Assembly: GCA_027858745.1 (NCBI GenBank)
Contig: JAQICB010000093.1
Location: 1-34,822 of the forward strand
Length of the DNA stretch: 34,822 nt
Reading direction: 5' to 3'
From: Bacteroidales bacterium
Lineage (GTDB): Bacteria; Bacteroidota; Bacteroidia; Bacteroidales; UBA1715
Part shown: positions 1 to 8,525 of the stretch, piece after piece
How the letters are laid out: each line of letters starts with the position of its first letter
How positions within the stretch are numbered: the stretch's first letter is position 1
Position numbers and translations under genes: made by a program
The notes under the pieces: model-generated
Seen by the model: the letters and a program-made list of their open reading frames with translations, nothing else
What the model was told of the DNA's origin: nothing
Databases searched by the model: none

Positions 1-45
1 TAAGATGTGCTATTTATTCTCATAAAGGGCATTTCAAGCTTATTT

Positions 46-58
46 ATAACCTGAGTTC
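46..58. repeat. 13-base direct repeat, copy 1
   Basis: ATAACCTGAGTTC is found here and again, identical and in the same orientation, at 11440-11452. Both copies lie in non-coding DNA near the 3' end of a leftward gene (korB here, the GH9 gene there). A second GAGTTCA follows at 68-74, 15 bases after the one in this copy. The rest of 1-167 holds no gene or other feature that I recognise. The match may mark a short dispersed element or may be chance. Confidence 0.35.
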
Positions 59-167
59 AAATTTTTCGAGTTCAGATTAATAAATAAAGCTGTTTATCAA
101 GGTAAATTATTGAATAATATTGAGTTATTGTGAAATGATTTAACGCAGAAAATAAAAAAATGTGCAT

Positions 168-201
168 AAAAAAAGCCGGAAATTAATTTCCGGCTTTTTT
201 T
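168..201 (-). terminator. Bidirectional intrinsic terminator after korB
   Basis: The 34 bases form a perfect palindrome: seven A, then GCCGGAAAT with its mirror image, then seven T. The core 174-195 is fully self-complementary, with the stem centred at 184/185. The A and T flanks give a U-tract on either strand, so it can stop transcription leaving korB, whose stop is 26 bases away, and any rightward transcript entering from the left edge. Confidence 0.9.
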
Positions 202-226
202 ATTATCACTATATCAATTACACCAT

Positions 227-1243
227 TTATTTAATTTCATACACATCACCACTCATAAACAATTCTTCCATAGAGTGAATAGTAGCTTTTTCAGAAATTT
301 CTTGTTCTTGTTGCACCAACAAATCGGTATATGTTTCAACATCAACATCACGAATCACCCCCATTGCTACCGGAAATTCGGGAGTTTGCATATTTATTAG
401 TCCCATATGAATCATCGGATTCGGGTTTTTAGCATCGTGTACAAGAATATCATCTTCGGTAATACCATTTTCGCCGATTGTTGCGACTTCAAGATTTATT
501 CCGTTCAGAATTATTCCCTTATCTTTATTTTTACCAAAAATCATCGGTTTACCATGCTCCAAAAATAGTTGACGATTTTCCTTTTCATTTCTATCCCCAA
601 TATAATCATGAGCACCATTGTTGAAAATCACACAATTTTGCAAGACTTCCACAACAGACGTTCCTCTATGTTTCGCAGCAAGCACAAACAAATCTTTAAT
701 TAAAGGAATATTATTATCTATTGCCCGTGCAAAAAATTGTCCATGAGCACCAACAACGAGTTCTCCGGGATTAAATGGTTGTTCAATAGTACCATAGGGA
801 GATGTTTTGGTCACCTGTCCTTTCAGTGACGTTGGCGAATACTGTCCTTTTGTTAAACCATAAATTTGATTATTAAAAAGGATAATATTGATATCAATAT
901 TTCGTCGTACTGCATGAATAAAATGATTACCGCCAATTGCCATACAATCGCCATCACCGGTAATTTGCCACACCTGTAAATCAGGGTTTGCAGATTTCAA
1001 TCCCGAAGCAATTGCTGATGCACGCCCATGAATTGTATGCATTCCATACGTTTCCATATAATATGGTAACCGCGACGAACAGCCAATACCGGAAACAACC
1101 GCAACATTTTCTTTTGCTACTCCCGTTTCGGGTATTGCACGTTGCAAAGCATTGAGCAGAGCATGATCGCCACAACCTGCACACCATTTTACACTAACAC
1201 TGCTTTTTAATTCTTTTGCTGTATATGATTCCACTGTATTCAT
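227..1243 (-). CDS. korB: 2-oxoacid:ferredoxin oxidoreductase, beta subunit (KorB)
   Basis: This is the thiamine-diphosphate-binding subunit of a 2-oxoacid (probably 2-oxoglutarate) ferredoxin oxidoreductase, which interconverts the 2-oxoacid plus CoA with acyl-CoA, CO2 and reduced ferredoxin in the cytoplasm. At 338 residues it has the normal KorB length. Seen: the cysteine motif CAGCGDH at 21-27 and C55 in GIGCSSR, both expected to hold the iron-sulfur cluster; the TPP/Mg motif GDGDCMAIGGNH at 96-107; and NNQIYGLTKGQ from 124. There is no fused ferredoxin domain. It starts 9 bases after korA ends, so the two form an operon, and it is followed by a palindromic terminator. Substrate is inferred: the two-subunit arrangement favours 2-oxoglutarate, but a related 2-oxoacid cannot be ruled out. 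Confidence 0.93.
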   Translation of the reverse strand: MNTVESYTAKELKSSVSVKWCAGCGDHALLNALQRAIPETGVAKENVAVVSGIGCSSRLPYYMETYGMHTIHGRASAIASGLKSANPDLQVWQITGDGDCMAIGGNHFIHAVRRNIDINIILFNNQIYGLTKGQYSPTSLKGQVTKTSPYGTIEQPFNPGELVVGAHGQFFARAIDNNIPLIKDLFVLAAKHRGTSVVEVLQNCVIFNNGAHDYIGDRNEKENRQLFLEHGKPMIFGKNKDKGIILNGINLEVATIGENGITEDDILVHDAKNPNPMIHMGLINMQTPEFPVAMGVIRDVDVETYTDLLVQQEQEISEKATIHSMEELFMSGDVYEIK

Positions 1244-1252
1244 TTTTTTCTG

Positions 1253-3091
1253 TTATAAATATTGTTCACACGTTTCTTTAATTTCTTCTACAGTAAAAGG
1301 CAAACCTTGAACTTTATTATACTGCTCATAATCAAACTCTTGCATCTTAATACGTAAAAAGTCAGCAAATTGACCTTTATTAAGTTCACACACAAGTATT
1401 GTTTTGAACTTTGAAAAAAGATCTGCCGTATTTTCGGGAAGCGGATTAATATAATTGAAATGAGCCAAACTCACTTTTTTTCCACCTTCAATTAATTCAT
1501 CTACCGCAGAAACCAAATAACCATATGTTCCACCCCAGCCAACAACCAACACATCACCTGAATCATCACCCACAAGTTGTAAATCGGGAACGGAAGATAC
1601 TGCCCGCTCAACTTTTTCCTGACGGAGATCAACCATTTTCTGGTGATTTTCAGGCAGGTGTGAAGCCTGACCGGTTACATAATCTTTTTCGAGACTACCA
1701 ATACGGTGCATTAATTCGGGAGTACCCGGAATAACCCAATTTCTTGCTAAAGACTCATCAGTACGTTCGAATGCTGTATTTTCAGAAGTTTTTTTCGTAA
1801 TCTGACGATGTGTTATTGAAGGTAAATCATCCATTTTTACAATTTTCCACGGAGAAGAACCATTTGCCGAGAAACCATCAGTTAATAAAATAACCGGTGT
1901 CATAAGCTCAAGAGCCATTTTTACAGCTTTAAATGCATAATCAAAGCAATTAGCCGGCGTACTCGCAGCTAGAACAATACACGGAGCTTCGCCATTTCTG
2001 CCGTATAAAGCCTGCATTAAATCGGACTGTTCTGTTTTGGTTGGCAATCCGGTAGATGGTCCACCACGTTGCACATTAACAATAACAAGAGGCAATTCCA
2101 TCATCACGGCAAGACCGATAGCTTCACCTTTCAGAGCTAACCCCGGTCCCGAAGTTGTTGTTACCGCCATACTTCCCGCATACGAAGCACCAATTGCGGT
2201 ACAAATACCGGCAATCTCATCTTCAGCTTGAAAAGTACGTACTTTTAAATTTTTATATTGCGATAATTCATGTAAAATTTCAGATGCCGGTGTAATAGGA
2301 TATGAGCCCAAAAACAATGGTAAACCAGATTTTTCTGCTCCGGCCATAAGTCCCCAGGCAGTAGCAGCATTTCCGTTCATATTTCGATACAAGCCCTTTT
2401 CAATATTAGCAGGAGAAATATGTATTGAACCTAATGCATGCGTATTTTCGGCAAAAATATAACCTTCGCGTAAAACGCGTTTGTTAGCTTCAATAACTTG
2501 AGGGTATTTTGCAAATTTTTTCTCAAAAAAAGCATTCGTAAAATCTAAAGGACGATGAAAAATACAATACGTAATACCTAAGGCAAACATATTCTTACAT
2601 CGTAGTACACTTTTATTATCAAGTCCCGAATCCTCAAGAACAGCCTGTGTTTGACTGGTTATAGGTGCCTGGATAACATTATATGAAGCTAACGAACCAT
2701 CTTCCAATGGATTCAATTCATATTCGGCTTTAGCGAGATTTTTCTCTGAGAAAGTATCTGCATCAACAATAACTGTTGCTCCTTGTTTTGCCCACTTCAA
2801 ATTTGCCTTTAATGCGGCAGGATTCATAGCAACCAACACATCGGCATAGTCACCGGGGGTGTTTATTTTCTTTTTCCCGAAATGAACCTGAAAACCCGAA
2901 ACACCGGAAACGGTTCCTTGCGGAGCACGAATTTCTGATGGATAATCAGGAAACGTAGAAATATCATTTCCGATTAAAGCGGAAGTTTCCGAAAACAATG
3001 TTCCAACCAACTGCATACCGTCACCTGAATCTCCCGTAAATCTGATTGTAATATTATCGATGTCGTGTTCGCTTAACTGTATCTTACTCAT
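1253..3091 (-). CDS. korA: 2-oxoacid:ferredoxin oxidoreductase, alpha subunit with fused gamma domain (KorA)
   Basis: Partner of KorB. The 612-residue protein carries an N-terminal gamma domain (about 1-190, with FTGDSGDGMQLVG near residue 18) fused to the alpha pyrimidine-binding domain (from about 240, with GSYPITPASEIL). The stretch AEDEIAGI...TTTSGPGLALKGE and the segment VQRGGPSTGLPTKTEQSDL are classic for the family. The length fits KorA-type gamma-alpha fusions. ATG at 3091 is the only sensible start. The gene has a good -33/-7 promoter at 3168-3200 and leads into korB. In anaerobic Bacteroidales the complex can supply 2-oxoglutarate reductively as well as oxidise it; the direction here cannot be read from sequence. 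Confidence 0.93.
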   Translation of the reverse strand: MSKIQLSEHDIDNITIRFTGDSGDGMQLVGTLFSETSALIGNDISTFPDYPSEIRAPQGTVSGVSGFQVHFGKKKINTPGDYADVLVAMNPAALKANLKWAKQGATVIVDADTFSEKNLAKAEYELNPLEDGSLASYNVIQAPITSQTQAVLEDSGLDNKSVLRCKNMFALGITYCIFHRPLDFTNAFFEKKFAKYPQVIEANKRVLREGYIFAENTHALGSIHISPANIEKGLYRNMNGNAATAWGLMAGAEKSGLPLFLGSYPITPASEILHELSQYKNLKVRTFQAEDEIAGICTAIGASYAGSMAVTTTSGPGLALKGEAIGLAVMMELPLVIVNVQRGGPSTGLPTKTEQSDLMQALYGRNGEAPCIVLAASTPANCFDYAFKAVKMALELMTPVILLTDGFSANGSSPWKIVKMDDLPSITHRQITKKTSENTAFERTDESLARNWVIPGTPELMHRIGSLEKDYVTGQASHLPENHQKMVDLRQEKVERAVSSVPDLQLVGDDSGDVLVVGWGGTYGYLVSAVDELIEGGKKVSLAHFNYINPLPENTADLFSKFKTILVCELNKGQFADFLRIKMQEFDYEQYNKVQGLPFTVEEIKETCEQYL

Positions 3092-3167
3092 TAGCCTATC
3101 GTATTAAAAAAAAATTAAACTTGAAATAATAAAATGAAAGATTTAGAATCCTCACTTTTTGAGCTTA

Positions 3168-3200
3168 CAAAAGTACGATTTTTCTTAGTTATGGCTCAAA
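3168..3200 (-). promoter_or_regulatory. Bacteroidota-type promoter of korA
   Basis: Read on the minus strand there is TTTG (plus 3197-3200), a 21-base spacer, then TACTTTTG (plus 3168-3175). This fits the TTTG...TAnnTTTG consensus of the Bacteroidota primary sigma factor. Transcription would start near 3160, leaving an untranslated leader of roughly 70 bases before korA. Confidence 0.6.
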
Positions 3201-3300
3201 GATTTTAAAACAAGCAATTATCTATTCTTGTGAAATAAAACATAAAAAAACATGAGCTACGCAATGCTTTTCCGCACACAAAGATATCTAAAAAGTAAAA

Positions 3301-4098
3301 TTAATGAGGTGCAACAAACAAGGTTCCAATATCTTCTCCCTCAAGAATAGGAAAAAGAATTTCCGGTTTATCGGCATTTGCAATAATAGTATCTATTCCA
3401 TAGGAATGACAAATAGAAACTGCTAAAATTTTGGTTGACATTCCGCCGGTTCCAAAACTCGAACCGCTCTGTCCTGCCGAATTCATAATTGACTCATCGA
3501 CACTTTTTACGACCGAAACACGTTGCGCATTCTTATTTTTTCGCGGATCTTCATCAAAAAAACCGTCAATATCAGATAGCATAACCAATAAATCGGCTTT
3601 ACAAATACCGGCAACCATTGCAGAAAGACGGTCGTTATCGCCTATTTCTATCTCGTCGGTGGCAACAGTATCATTTTCATTTACAATAGGGACAGCTCCT
3701 ATTTCAAATAATTTTTCAAAAGTATTTTCCGCATTTTGTCGTTTTTCATCATCTTTTATTACATCGTAGGTAATAAGAATTTGCCCGACATAAATAGAGT
3801 GAACATCAAAAAATTTTCGATATATTTTTGCCAAAACAGCTTGACCAACCGCAGCAGCAGCCTGTTTTCCGGGAATGGTGTCGGGACGTTTTTTCTTCCC
3901 CAATTTACTCACCCCCACAGCTATAGATCCGGACGAAACCAATACAATTTCTTTTCCTTGTTGCTTGAGTTGAGCAATAACTTTACACATGTGTTCGATA
4001 CGAGAAAAATTTAAACGTCCATTAGGAAATGTTAATGATGATGTTCCTATTTTAATTACAATACGTTTTTTTTCTCGGAGATTATCTCTATAATTCAT
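3301..4098 (-). CDS. proB: Glutamate 5-kinase without PUA domain (ProB)
   Basis: ATP-dependent phosphorylation of L-glutamate to glutamyl 5-phosphate, first step of proline synthesis, cytoplasmic. Seen: an amino-acid-kinase fold with VIKIGTSSLT at 14-23, the VSSGSIAVG loop near 54-62, NENDTVATDEIEIGDNDRLSA (about 140-160), and the phosphate-binding GTGGMSTKI near 218. At 265 residues it lacks the C-terminal PUA domain of the E. coli enzyme (367 residues), a common form in this phylum. proA is not next to it. A -7 element lies 17 bases upstream at 4115-4122, so it is probably transcribed alone, back-to-back with the lipoprotein gene. Confidence 0.92.
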   Translation of the reverse strand: MNYRDNLREKKRIVIKIGTSSLTFPNGRLNFSRIEHMCKVIAQLKQQGKEIVLVSSGSIAVGVSKLGKKKRPDTIPGKQAAAAVGQAVLAKIYRKFFDVHSIYVGQILITYDVIKDDEKRQNAENTFEKLFEIGAVPIVNENDTVATDEIEIGDNDRLSAMVAGICKADLLVMLSDIDGFFDEDPRKNKNAQRVSVVKSVDESIMNSAGQSGSSFGTGGMSTKILAVSICHSYGIDTIIANADKPEILFPILEGEDIGTLFVAPH

Positions 4099-4114
4099 GT
4101 ATACTAATTTTTAA

Positions 4115-4122
4115 CAAAAATA
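4115..4122 (-). promoter_or_regulatory. -7 element upstream of proB
   Basis: TATTTTTG on the minus strand fits TAnnTTTG and lies 17 bases before the proB start. No TTTG -33 element is visible at the right distance, so the assignment rests on one box. Confidence 0.4.
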
Positions 4123-4185
4123 CTTTTTTTATATACGCTACATTCATTTTATAGCATAAAAAACGTAAATTTATTACAAAAAAAA

Positions 4186-4193
4186 TATCTTTG
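4186..4193 (+). promoter_or_regulatory. -7 element upstream of the lipoprotein gene
   Basis: TATCTTTG fits TAnnTTTG and would give a leader of about 70 bases before the ATG at 4272. No clear -33 TTTG precedes it. Confidence 0.4.
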
Positions 4194-4271
4194 TATTTAA
4201 AATAGTTTTAAATTATTAAAATTTTCGGCATCACTTTTGTTTTTGAGGCTCAGAAAAAAAACCTTATTATT

Positions 4272-5423
4272 ATGAAAAATATTTTCCTCTTTGTTATCAG
4301 CGTTTCAATTCTCAGTCTTGGTTTATACAATTGCACCGGCAAAAAACAACTCGAAAAAGGTTATTACTCTGCCGCGGTCTACAAATCGGTAGATAAACTT
4401 CGCAAACGACCGCAAAACAAGAAAGCTCGAAAAGTTCTCAAACAGGCATACCCTCTTGCTATTTCGTATATTAAAGAACAAATTGAAATTGCAAAAAAAA
4501 GTAATGATTCGTTCAAATGGAATACGATTGTTAACTATATGGAGTCTGCAAATACCTTAGCAGACGATATTTCACGTTGCCCAGCTGCACGTAAAATTAT
4601 CCCCTCACCGCTTCGATACGACAATGAGTTGCCGCAAGCAAAAGAAAAAGCAGCTGAAGAATGTTATATTGTCGGAAAAAAAGAATTAGCAAAAAACACT
4701 CGTGAACATGCCCGCGAAGCATATTTTCTATTCAAAAAAGCAGATAATTTAATCGGCGGATACAAAGATACCGAAAAACTCTTACCTGAATCAAAAGATC
4801 TTGCAACTCTCATTGTTGTTCTCGAACAAATTCCGGTCGGAGCCGGTCGTTTGGAAATAAGTGCTGCATTTTTTCAAAACAATGTGCAAGCATTCATCAA
4901 CGATTTGTTTGAAAGAAAAGAATTTGTAGTCTTGTATTTACCTCAAGAAGCGAATAAACTAAAAATTAAACCCAACCACATTATTCGCATTCAATTTGAT
5001 GATTTTGTTGTGGGAAACACCATTATTAAAGAAAAAACACAAACTTTCACCAGTAAAGACAGCGTTTCCGTTGGCACACACACCAAGTCAGACGGCACAA
5101 AAGAAACAGTTTACAACAGAGTTTCGGCAGATTTTACTCAATACACAAAAACCCTTATTTCGAAAGGCTTGGTTGATATTCGAATTATTGAATTCCACAG
5201 CAAAAAAGTACTTATGCAAGACAAAATGCCGGGAGAATTTATTTGGGAAACAACATGGGGAAGATATAATGGTGATGAACGAGCATTGTCTTCATATCAA
5301 ATAAAACTTACCAAACAACGGGAAGTGCGCCCTCCTGACCCTCAAGATTTATTTGTAGAATTCACCAAACCTATTTACGATCAGATTTCAAGTAGACTCT
5401 CGTCTTTCTACTCTCGATACTAA
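4272..5423 (+). CDS. Lipoprotein of unknown function with helical repeat-like N-terminal half
   Basis: I do not recognise a named family. The 383-residue product begins with a short basic and hydrophobic signal (MKNIFLFVISVSILSLGLYN) ending at C21. This is a plausible lipobox (LYNC) though not a textbook one, so it is probably a lipidated envelope protein. Residues 25-175 are Lys/Glu/Ala-rich and look like TPR-type helical pairs. Residues 185-345 look beta-rich. The C-terminus is basic and aromatic (FYSRY). It is divergent from proB and its TAA overlaps the stop codon of the convergent cvpA gene. It could be an assembly or scaffold lipoprotein, but that is only a guess from shape. Confidence 0.75.
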   Translation: MKNIFLFVISVSILSLGLYNCTGKKQLEKGYYSAAVYKSVDKLRKRPQNKKARKVLKQAYPLAISYIKEQIEIAKKSNDSFKWNTIVNYMESANTLADDISRCPAARKIIPSPLRYDNELPQAKEKAAEECYIVGKKELAKNTREHAREAYFLFKKADNLIGGYKDTEKLLPESKDLATLIVVLEQIPVGAGRLEISAAFFQNNVQAFINDLFERKEFVVLYLPQEANKLKIKPNHIIRIQFDDFVVGNTIIKEKTQTFTSKDSVSVGTHTKSDGTKETVYNRVSADFTQYTKTLISKGLVDIRIIEFHSKKVLMQDKMPGEFIWETTWGRYNGDERALSSYQIKLTKQREVRPPDPQDLFVEFTKPIYDQISSRLSSFYSRY

Positions 5424-5431
5424 TTTGAGAG
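5410..5431. terminator. Weak shared hairpin over two overlapping gene ends
   Basis: ACTCTC (5410-5415) pairs with GAGAGT (5426-5431) around a 10-base loop that contains both stop codons. It is followed by ATTTCTTTT on the plus strand. The stem is short and the T-tract poor, but nothing else separates two convergent genes here. Confidence 0.25.
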
Positions 5432-5950
5432 TATTTCTTTTGAAGATGGTATATGAATATCGGGAAGGGTAATGTTACCTTCTAATAACATTTCCGCGAA
5501 CTCAGTCATTGGTTTAAAAAACAATGATTCGTCTAATACAGCAATTGGTTCGGCATAATATTTTATTGTCATTGTTTCAATAAGAAAAAATAAAAATGCA
5601 AGAATTATCAAATATTTTCCTGCACCAAACACCACTCCCAACAATTTATTGAGCCACTCTAATGAAATAGCTTTAAACAGATTATGCAATAATTTTGTTA
5701 TAAAAAAAGAAATTATAACCACAATTAAAAAAATACAGGCAAAAGCTATTATTTCTTTATATTGTACCGAAACGGAAAAATATTCTTGAATAATATCTCC
5801 TCCTTGTTCAGAAAATCTAACGGCTGTCCATATTCCCAAAATCAAAGCGGCAACAGTACCACCTTCGGAAATAAAGCCATTTTTAAATCCTTTAAACGCT
5901 CCCCATAAAAAGGGAATAAGAACTATTATATCTATTATATTTATGTTCAT
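5420..5950 (-). CDS. cvpA: CvpA family inner-membrane protein
   Basis: Small integral membrane protein of the CvpA/colicin V production family; its biochemical role is still unsettled. Seen: the typical N-terminus NIIDIIVLIPFLWGAFKGFKNGFI with the conserved D and the G-x3-GF-x2-G pattern, four predicted membrane segments across 176 residues, and an acidic tail. The ATG follows directly after the stop codon of the permease gene with no gap (TAA then ATG), so the two are co-transcribed and perhaps translationally coupled. Its TAG overlaps the TAA of the convergent lipoprotein gene by two bases. Confidence 0.87.
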   Translation of the reverse strand: MNINIIDIIVLIPFLWGAFKGFKNGFISEGGTVAALILGIWTAVRFSEQGGDIIQEYFSVSVQYKEIIAFACIFLIVVIISFFITKLLHNLFKAISLEWLNKLLGVVFGAGKYLIILAFLFFLIETMTIKYYAEPIAVLDESLFFKPMTEFAEMLLEGNITLPDIHIPSSKEILSN

Positions 5951-7165
5951 TTATATATATTTTTTAGACATAAATGTAACCGGATAATATGCCGCAAAAA
6001 AGCCGATGGTAAGTACCATAGCAAGAACAGACAAGACATCCTGAAACTGAACCTGAACCGGATATGCATCGGTCACAAAACTACCACCTGCATTTGCCAG
6101 ACCAATAACACCATATTCTTGCTGAATAAATGAAACAGCTAAACCGATACTAATACCTATAAATGCCCCCACAATAGATATAATCCAGCCTTCGAATACA
6201 AATATTCGTTGAATCAATGAACGAGGAGCTCCCATGCTTTTAAATATTTGAATATCTTTATATTTCTCAATCATAAGCATCGTAATTGCCCCAACAATAC
6301 TAAACGAGGCTATAACCAAAATAAAGGACACTATTAAAAATGTAATTAACTTTTCGGTTTGAGTAATTTTATTTAGAAATGCATGTTGTTGCTCTCTGTT
6401 TTGGACGACAAAATCATCTCCGATAATATCTTGAATTTCTGACATCACCGCATCTTCATTAGCATCGGGAGATAATCGCAACTCGATACTTGAGACTTCT
6501 GATTCGGAATACGACAACAGGTCTCGCACAAATGATAATGGGGCAAGAACATAACTGTGGTCAATATCTTGTTGTACCGCAAAAATTGCCTTTGGATAAG
6601 CATGTTTACGATTAAACTCATCTGTAGGATTGATGCTAAACGAAGATTCGCGTTTGGGTGCATAAATATGCAAAGCATCACGAAAATGTAAGCCAATTGA
6701 TAAATCATATACTATGCCTTGCCCTACGGCAACGTAGTTTACCACATCATTAAAAATATCAAACTCCCCTTCTACTATAACCGAATCGATATCGGATGTT
6801 TGCGTATAGTGTTTGGGGACGCCTTTAATTTTTCCAACTAATTGTTTCTCACTATACGAAATTAACACATCGGCTTCCAAAACTTCGGAATACGAAGCAA
6901 CCGAAGGTATCTGTTCGACTCGAACCCAAGCAGAATCGGGAATAAAGACATCTCCGTTTGCCTGAGAAATTTTAAGTTGCGGGTCAAATAAATTGAATAA
7001 TGACGAAACAAAAAGAGCCAAGCCATTGAATACAGACATTGCGACAATGAGAGCCATACTTACTACCGCAACAAGAACAACAGAAACTGCAGTAATGTAA
7101 TTAATAGCATTTTTACTTTTTTTACTGAATAAATACCTACGTGCTATATATAATGGTATGTGCAT
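5951..7165 (-). CDS. FtsX-like ABC permease, LolC/LolE type
   Basis: Membrane subunit of a LolCDE-like transporter that releases lipoproteins from the inner membrane or does related envelope work. Seen: the hallmark start YIARRYLFSKKSKNAINYIT, a first membrane helix at about 22-45, a large periplasmic domain (about 60-260) and a three-helix FtsX domain at the end with SMGAPRSLIQRIFVFEGW. The frame is open back to a TTG at 7189 inside the methyltransferase gene, but the ATG at 7165 puts the start just before IPLYIARRYLF and leaves a 4-base gap, so I use it (404 residues). The ATPase partner is not in the window. It sits between the methyltransferase and cvpA in one operon. Confidence 0.88.
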   Translation of the reverse strand: MHIPLYIARRYLFSKKSKNAINYITAVSVVLVAVVSMALIVAMSVFNGLALFVSSLFNLFDPQLKISQANGDVFIPDSAWVRVEQIPSVASYSEVLEADVLISYSEKQLVGKIKGVPKHYTQTSDIDSVIVEGEFDIFNDVVNYVAVGQGIVYDLSIGLHFRDALHIYAPKRESSFSINPTDEFNRKHAYPKAIFAVQQDIDHSYVLAPLSFVRDLLSYSESEVSSIELRLSPDANEDAVMSEIQDIIGDDFVVQNREQQHAFLNKITQTEKLITFLIVSFILVIASFSIVGAITMLMIEKYKDIQIFKSMGAPRSLIQRIFVFEGWIISIVGAFIGISIGLAVSFIQQEYGVIGLANAGGSFVTDAYPVQVQFQDVLSVLAMVLTIGFFAAYYPVTFMSKKYI

Positions 7166-7169
7166 AAAA

Positions 7170-7979
7170 TTATTTATATGCTTTAACAATTAGACCCGTT
7201 CCACTTGAGTGAACAGAATGAAGATCTATAAAATTCAATATCACACAAAGAGGCATCACACATATATAATACAAAGGCAAAAGTATATACATAAGAGCAG
7301 AGAAATTAACCAGTAAAATGGGATATTTCATTGATAATTTCCATGAAATTTTTCCCGGTGAACCATATGAATAAGCCACATCAACTTGTGAAAATCCGGC
7401 AGTATATAATTTCTCAGTAATTTCACTCACAGCATATCCGTCTCGCACATGTTCTCCCACAAAAGATTCATCATCGTCTTCGTGAACATCAGAGCCTCCT
7501 TGGTCCGAAGGGGTAGAAATCAACAAAAAACCACCTTTTTTAAGTGACGCATTAAAATTCTCAAAAACAGTACGGTCTTCCAAAATGTGTTCCATGACAT
7601 CCACACACAAAATCATATCAGCAGGTTTAGAGGAAACAAATTTCGTCAAATCATTTTTCACATACCGAACCGTATCTTTCTTTCCAATTTTTGCAAAAAA
7701 ATTATTACACTCAGTAACTTGTTCTTCTTTTACATCAACACCAATAATGTTCCATGATGTAAATTTTTTGCTCATAAAGTACACATACTGCCCAAATCCT
7801 GCACCGGCATCAATTACATGCGAATTTTTAGGAGCTTGTTGTGCCCATTTTTTTAAGTGCCTTTTGATATGCCAGGTTCGCAACAACAGAATATCCAACA
7901 AAACATAAAACAATTTACGTAACAGAGGATGAGCGTTAAAAATTGAACCTAATTTTTGTTTTATCGGATCGTACTTCAT
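7170..7979 (-). CDS. Class I SAM-dependent methyltransferase with hydrophobic C-terminal hairpin
   Basis: Seven-beta-strand methyltransferase of unknown substrate. Seen: motif I VIDAGAGFGQY at 55-65, the acidic end of strand 2 (GVDVKEEQ, D82), and motif IV LCVDVMEH (124-131) with the downstream ILEDRTVFENFNASLKKGG typical of the UbiE/ubiquinone-type fold. Residues about 220-255 are strongly hydrophobic and could be a membrane-embedded pair or a re-entrant segment, suggesting a lipid or membrane-linked acceptor. It lies between rbfA and the permease with only 4 bases to the latter. Substrate unknown. Confidence 0.85.
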   Translation of the reverse strand: MKYDPIKQKLGSIFNAHPLLRKLFYVLLDILLLRTWHIKRHLKKWAQQAPKNSHVIDAGAGFGQYVYFMSKKFTSWNIIGVDVKEEQVTECNNFFAKIGKKDTVRYVKNDLTKFVSSKPADMILCVDVMEHILEDRTVFENFNASLKKGGFLLISTPSDQGGSDVHEDDDESFVGEHVRDGYAVSEITEKLYTAGFSQVDVAYSYGSPGKISWKLSMKYPILLVNFSALMYILLPLYYICVMPLCVILNFIDLHSVHSSGTGLIVKAYK

Positions 7980-8096
7980 ATGTTAATTTAAATTAATTTT
8001 GTAAGATAAAAACTCCCACCACATCAGTGAGATTTGTAAAACATCCATCAAATAATCTCAGTTGTATTAGCATTTTCATCTGAACCTAGTATATAA

Positions 8097-8438
8097 TTAG
8101 CGTAATAAATCTTCTATTCGTTTTTCATAATCCAATGAATCATCAACAAAAAAGGCTAATTCGGGAATTATACGTAATTGTTTTGCCACTCGTTGTGCGA
8201 GGAGAGCACGTATTTTTTTCACACGAGATTGTACCAATTCGAAAACAGCTTCAGTCGAATCGGTTCCGGGAGCAAAAATACTCACATAAACTTTTGCAAA
8301 TGACAAATCGGGAGAAACCCGTACAACTGTCACAGACACCAAGGCACCATTGAATAAATTTTTAGATTCCTTTTGAAAAATATCACTTAAATCTCGTTGA
8401 ATTAAACGAGCCACTTTATTTTGTCGAGTTGATGTCAT
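8097..8438 (-). CDS. rbfA: 30S ribosome-binding factor A (RbfA)
   Basis: Late 30S maturation and cold-adaptation factor that binds near the 5' end helix of 16S rRNA. The 113-residue length is normal for the family. Seen: TRQNKVARLIQRDLSDIFQKE at the N-terminus and the KH-like core LVSVTVVRVSPDLSFAKVYVSIFAP, then LRIIPELAFFVDDSLDYEKRIEDLL, a close match to the family ending. It leads a leftward block. 117 bases separate it from the methyltransferase, so an internal start there is possible but no clear box was seen. A -7 element lies 23 bases upstream of its ATG. Confidence 0.94.
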   Translation of the reverse strand: MTSTRQNKVARLIQRDLSDIFQKESKNLFNGALVSVTVVRVSPDLSFAKVYVSIFAPGTDSTEAVFELVQSRVKKIRALLAQRVAKQLRIIPELAFFVDDSLDYEKRIEDLLR

Positions 8439-8460
8439 AGTTTTTCTGTATTAATGTGAA

Positions 8461-8468
8461 CAAAAATA
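8461..8468 (-). promoter_or_regulatory. -7 element upstream of rbfA
   Basis: TATTTTTG on the minus strand, fitting TAnnTTTG, 22 bases before the rbfA start in the short divergent space shared with pyrF. No matching -33 box is visible. Confidence 0.4.
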
Positions 8469-8525
8469 CAAAGATTTTACGAAGCAGTTTGATTGATAAT
8501 AACTATTTTTACAAAAAAAACAAAT

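Noticed and set aside
7166-7189. Upstream TTG start for the LolE-like permease
   Set aside because: It would overlap the methyltransferase gene by 20 bases and add residues before the conserved IARRYLFSKK start; ATG at 7165 fits the family better.
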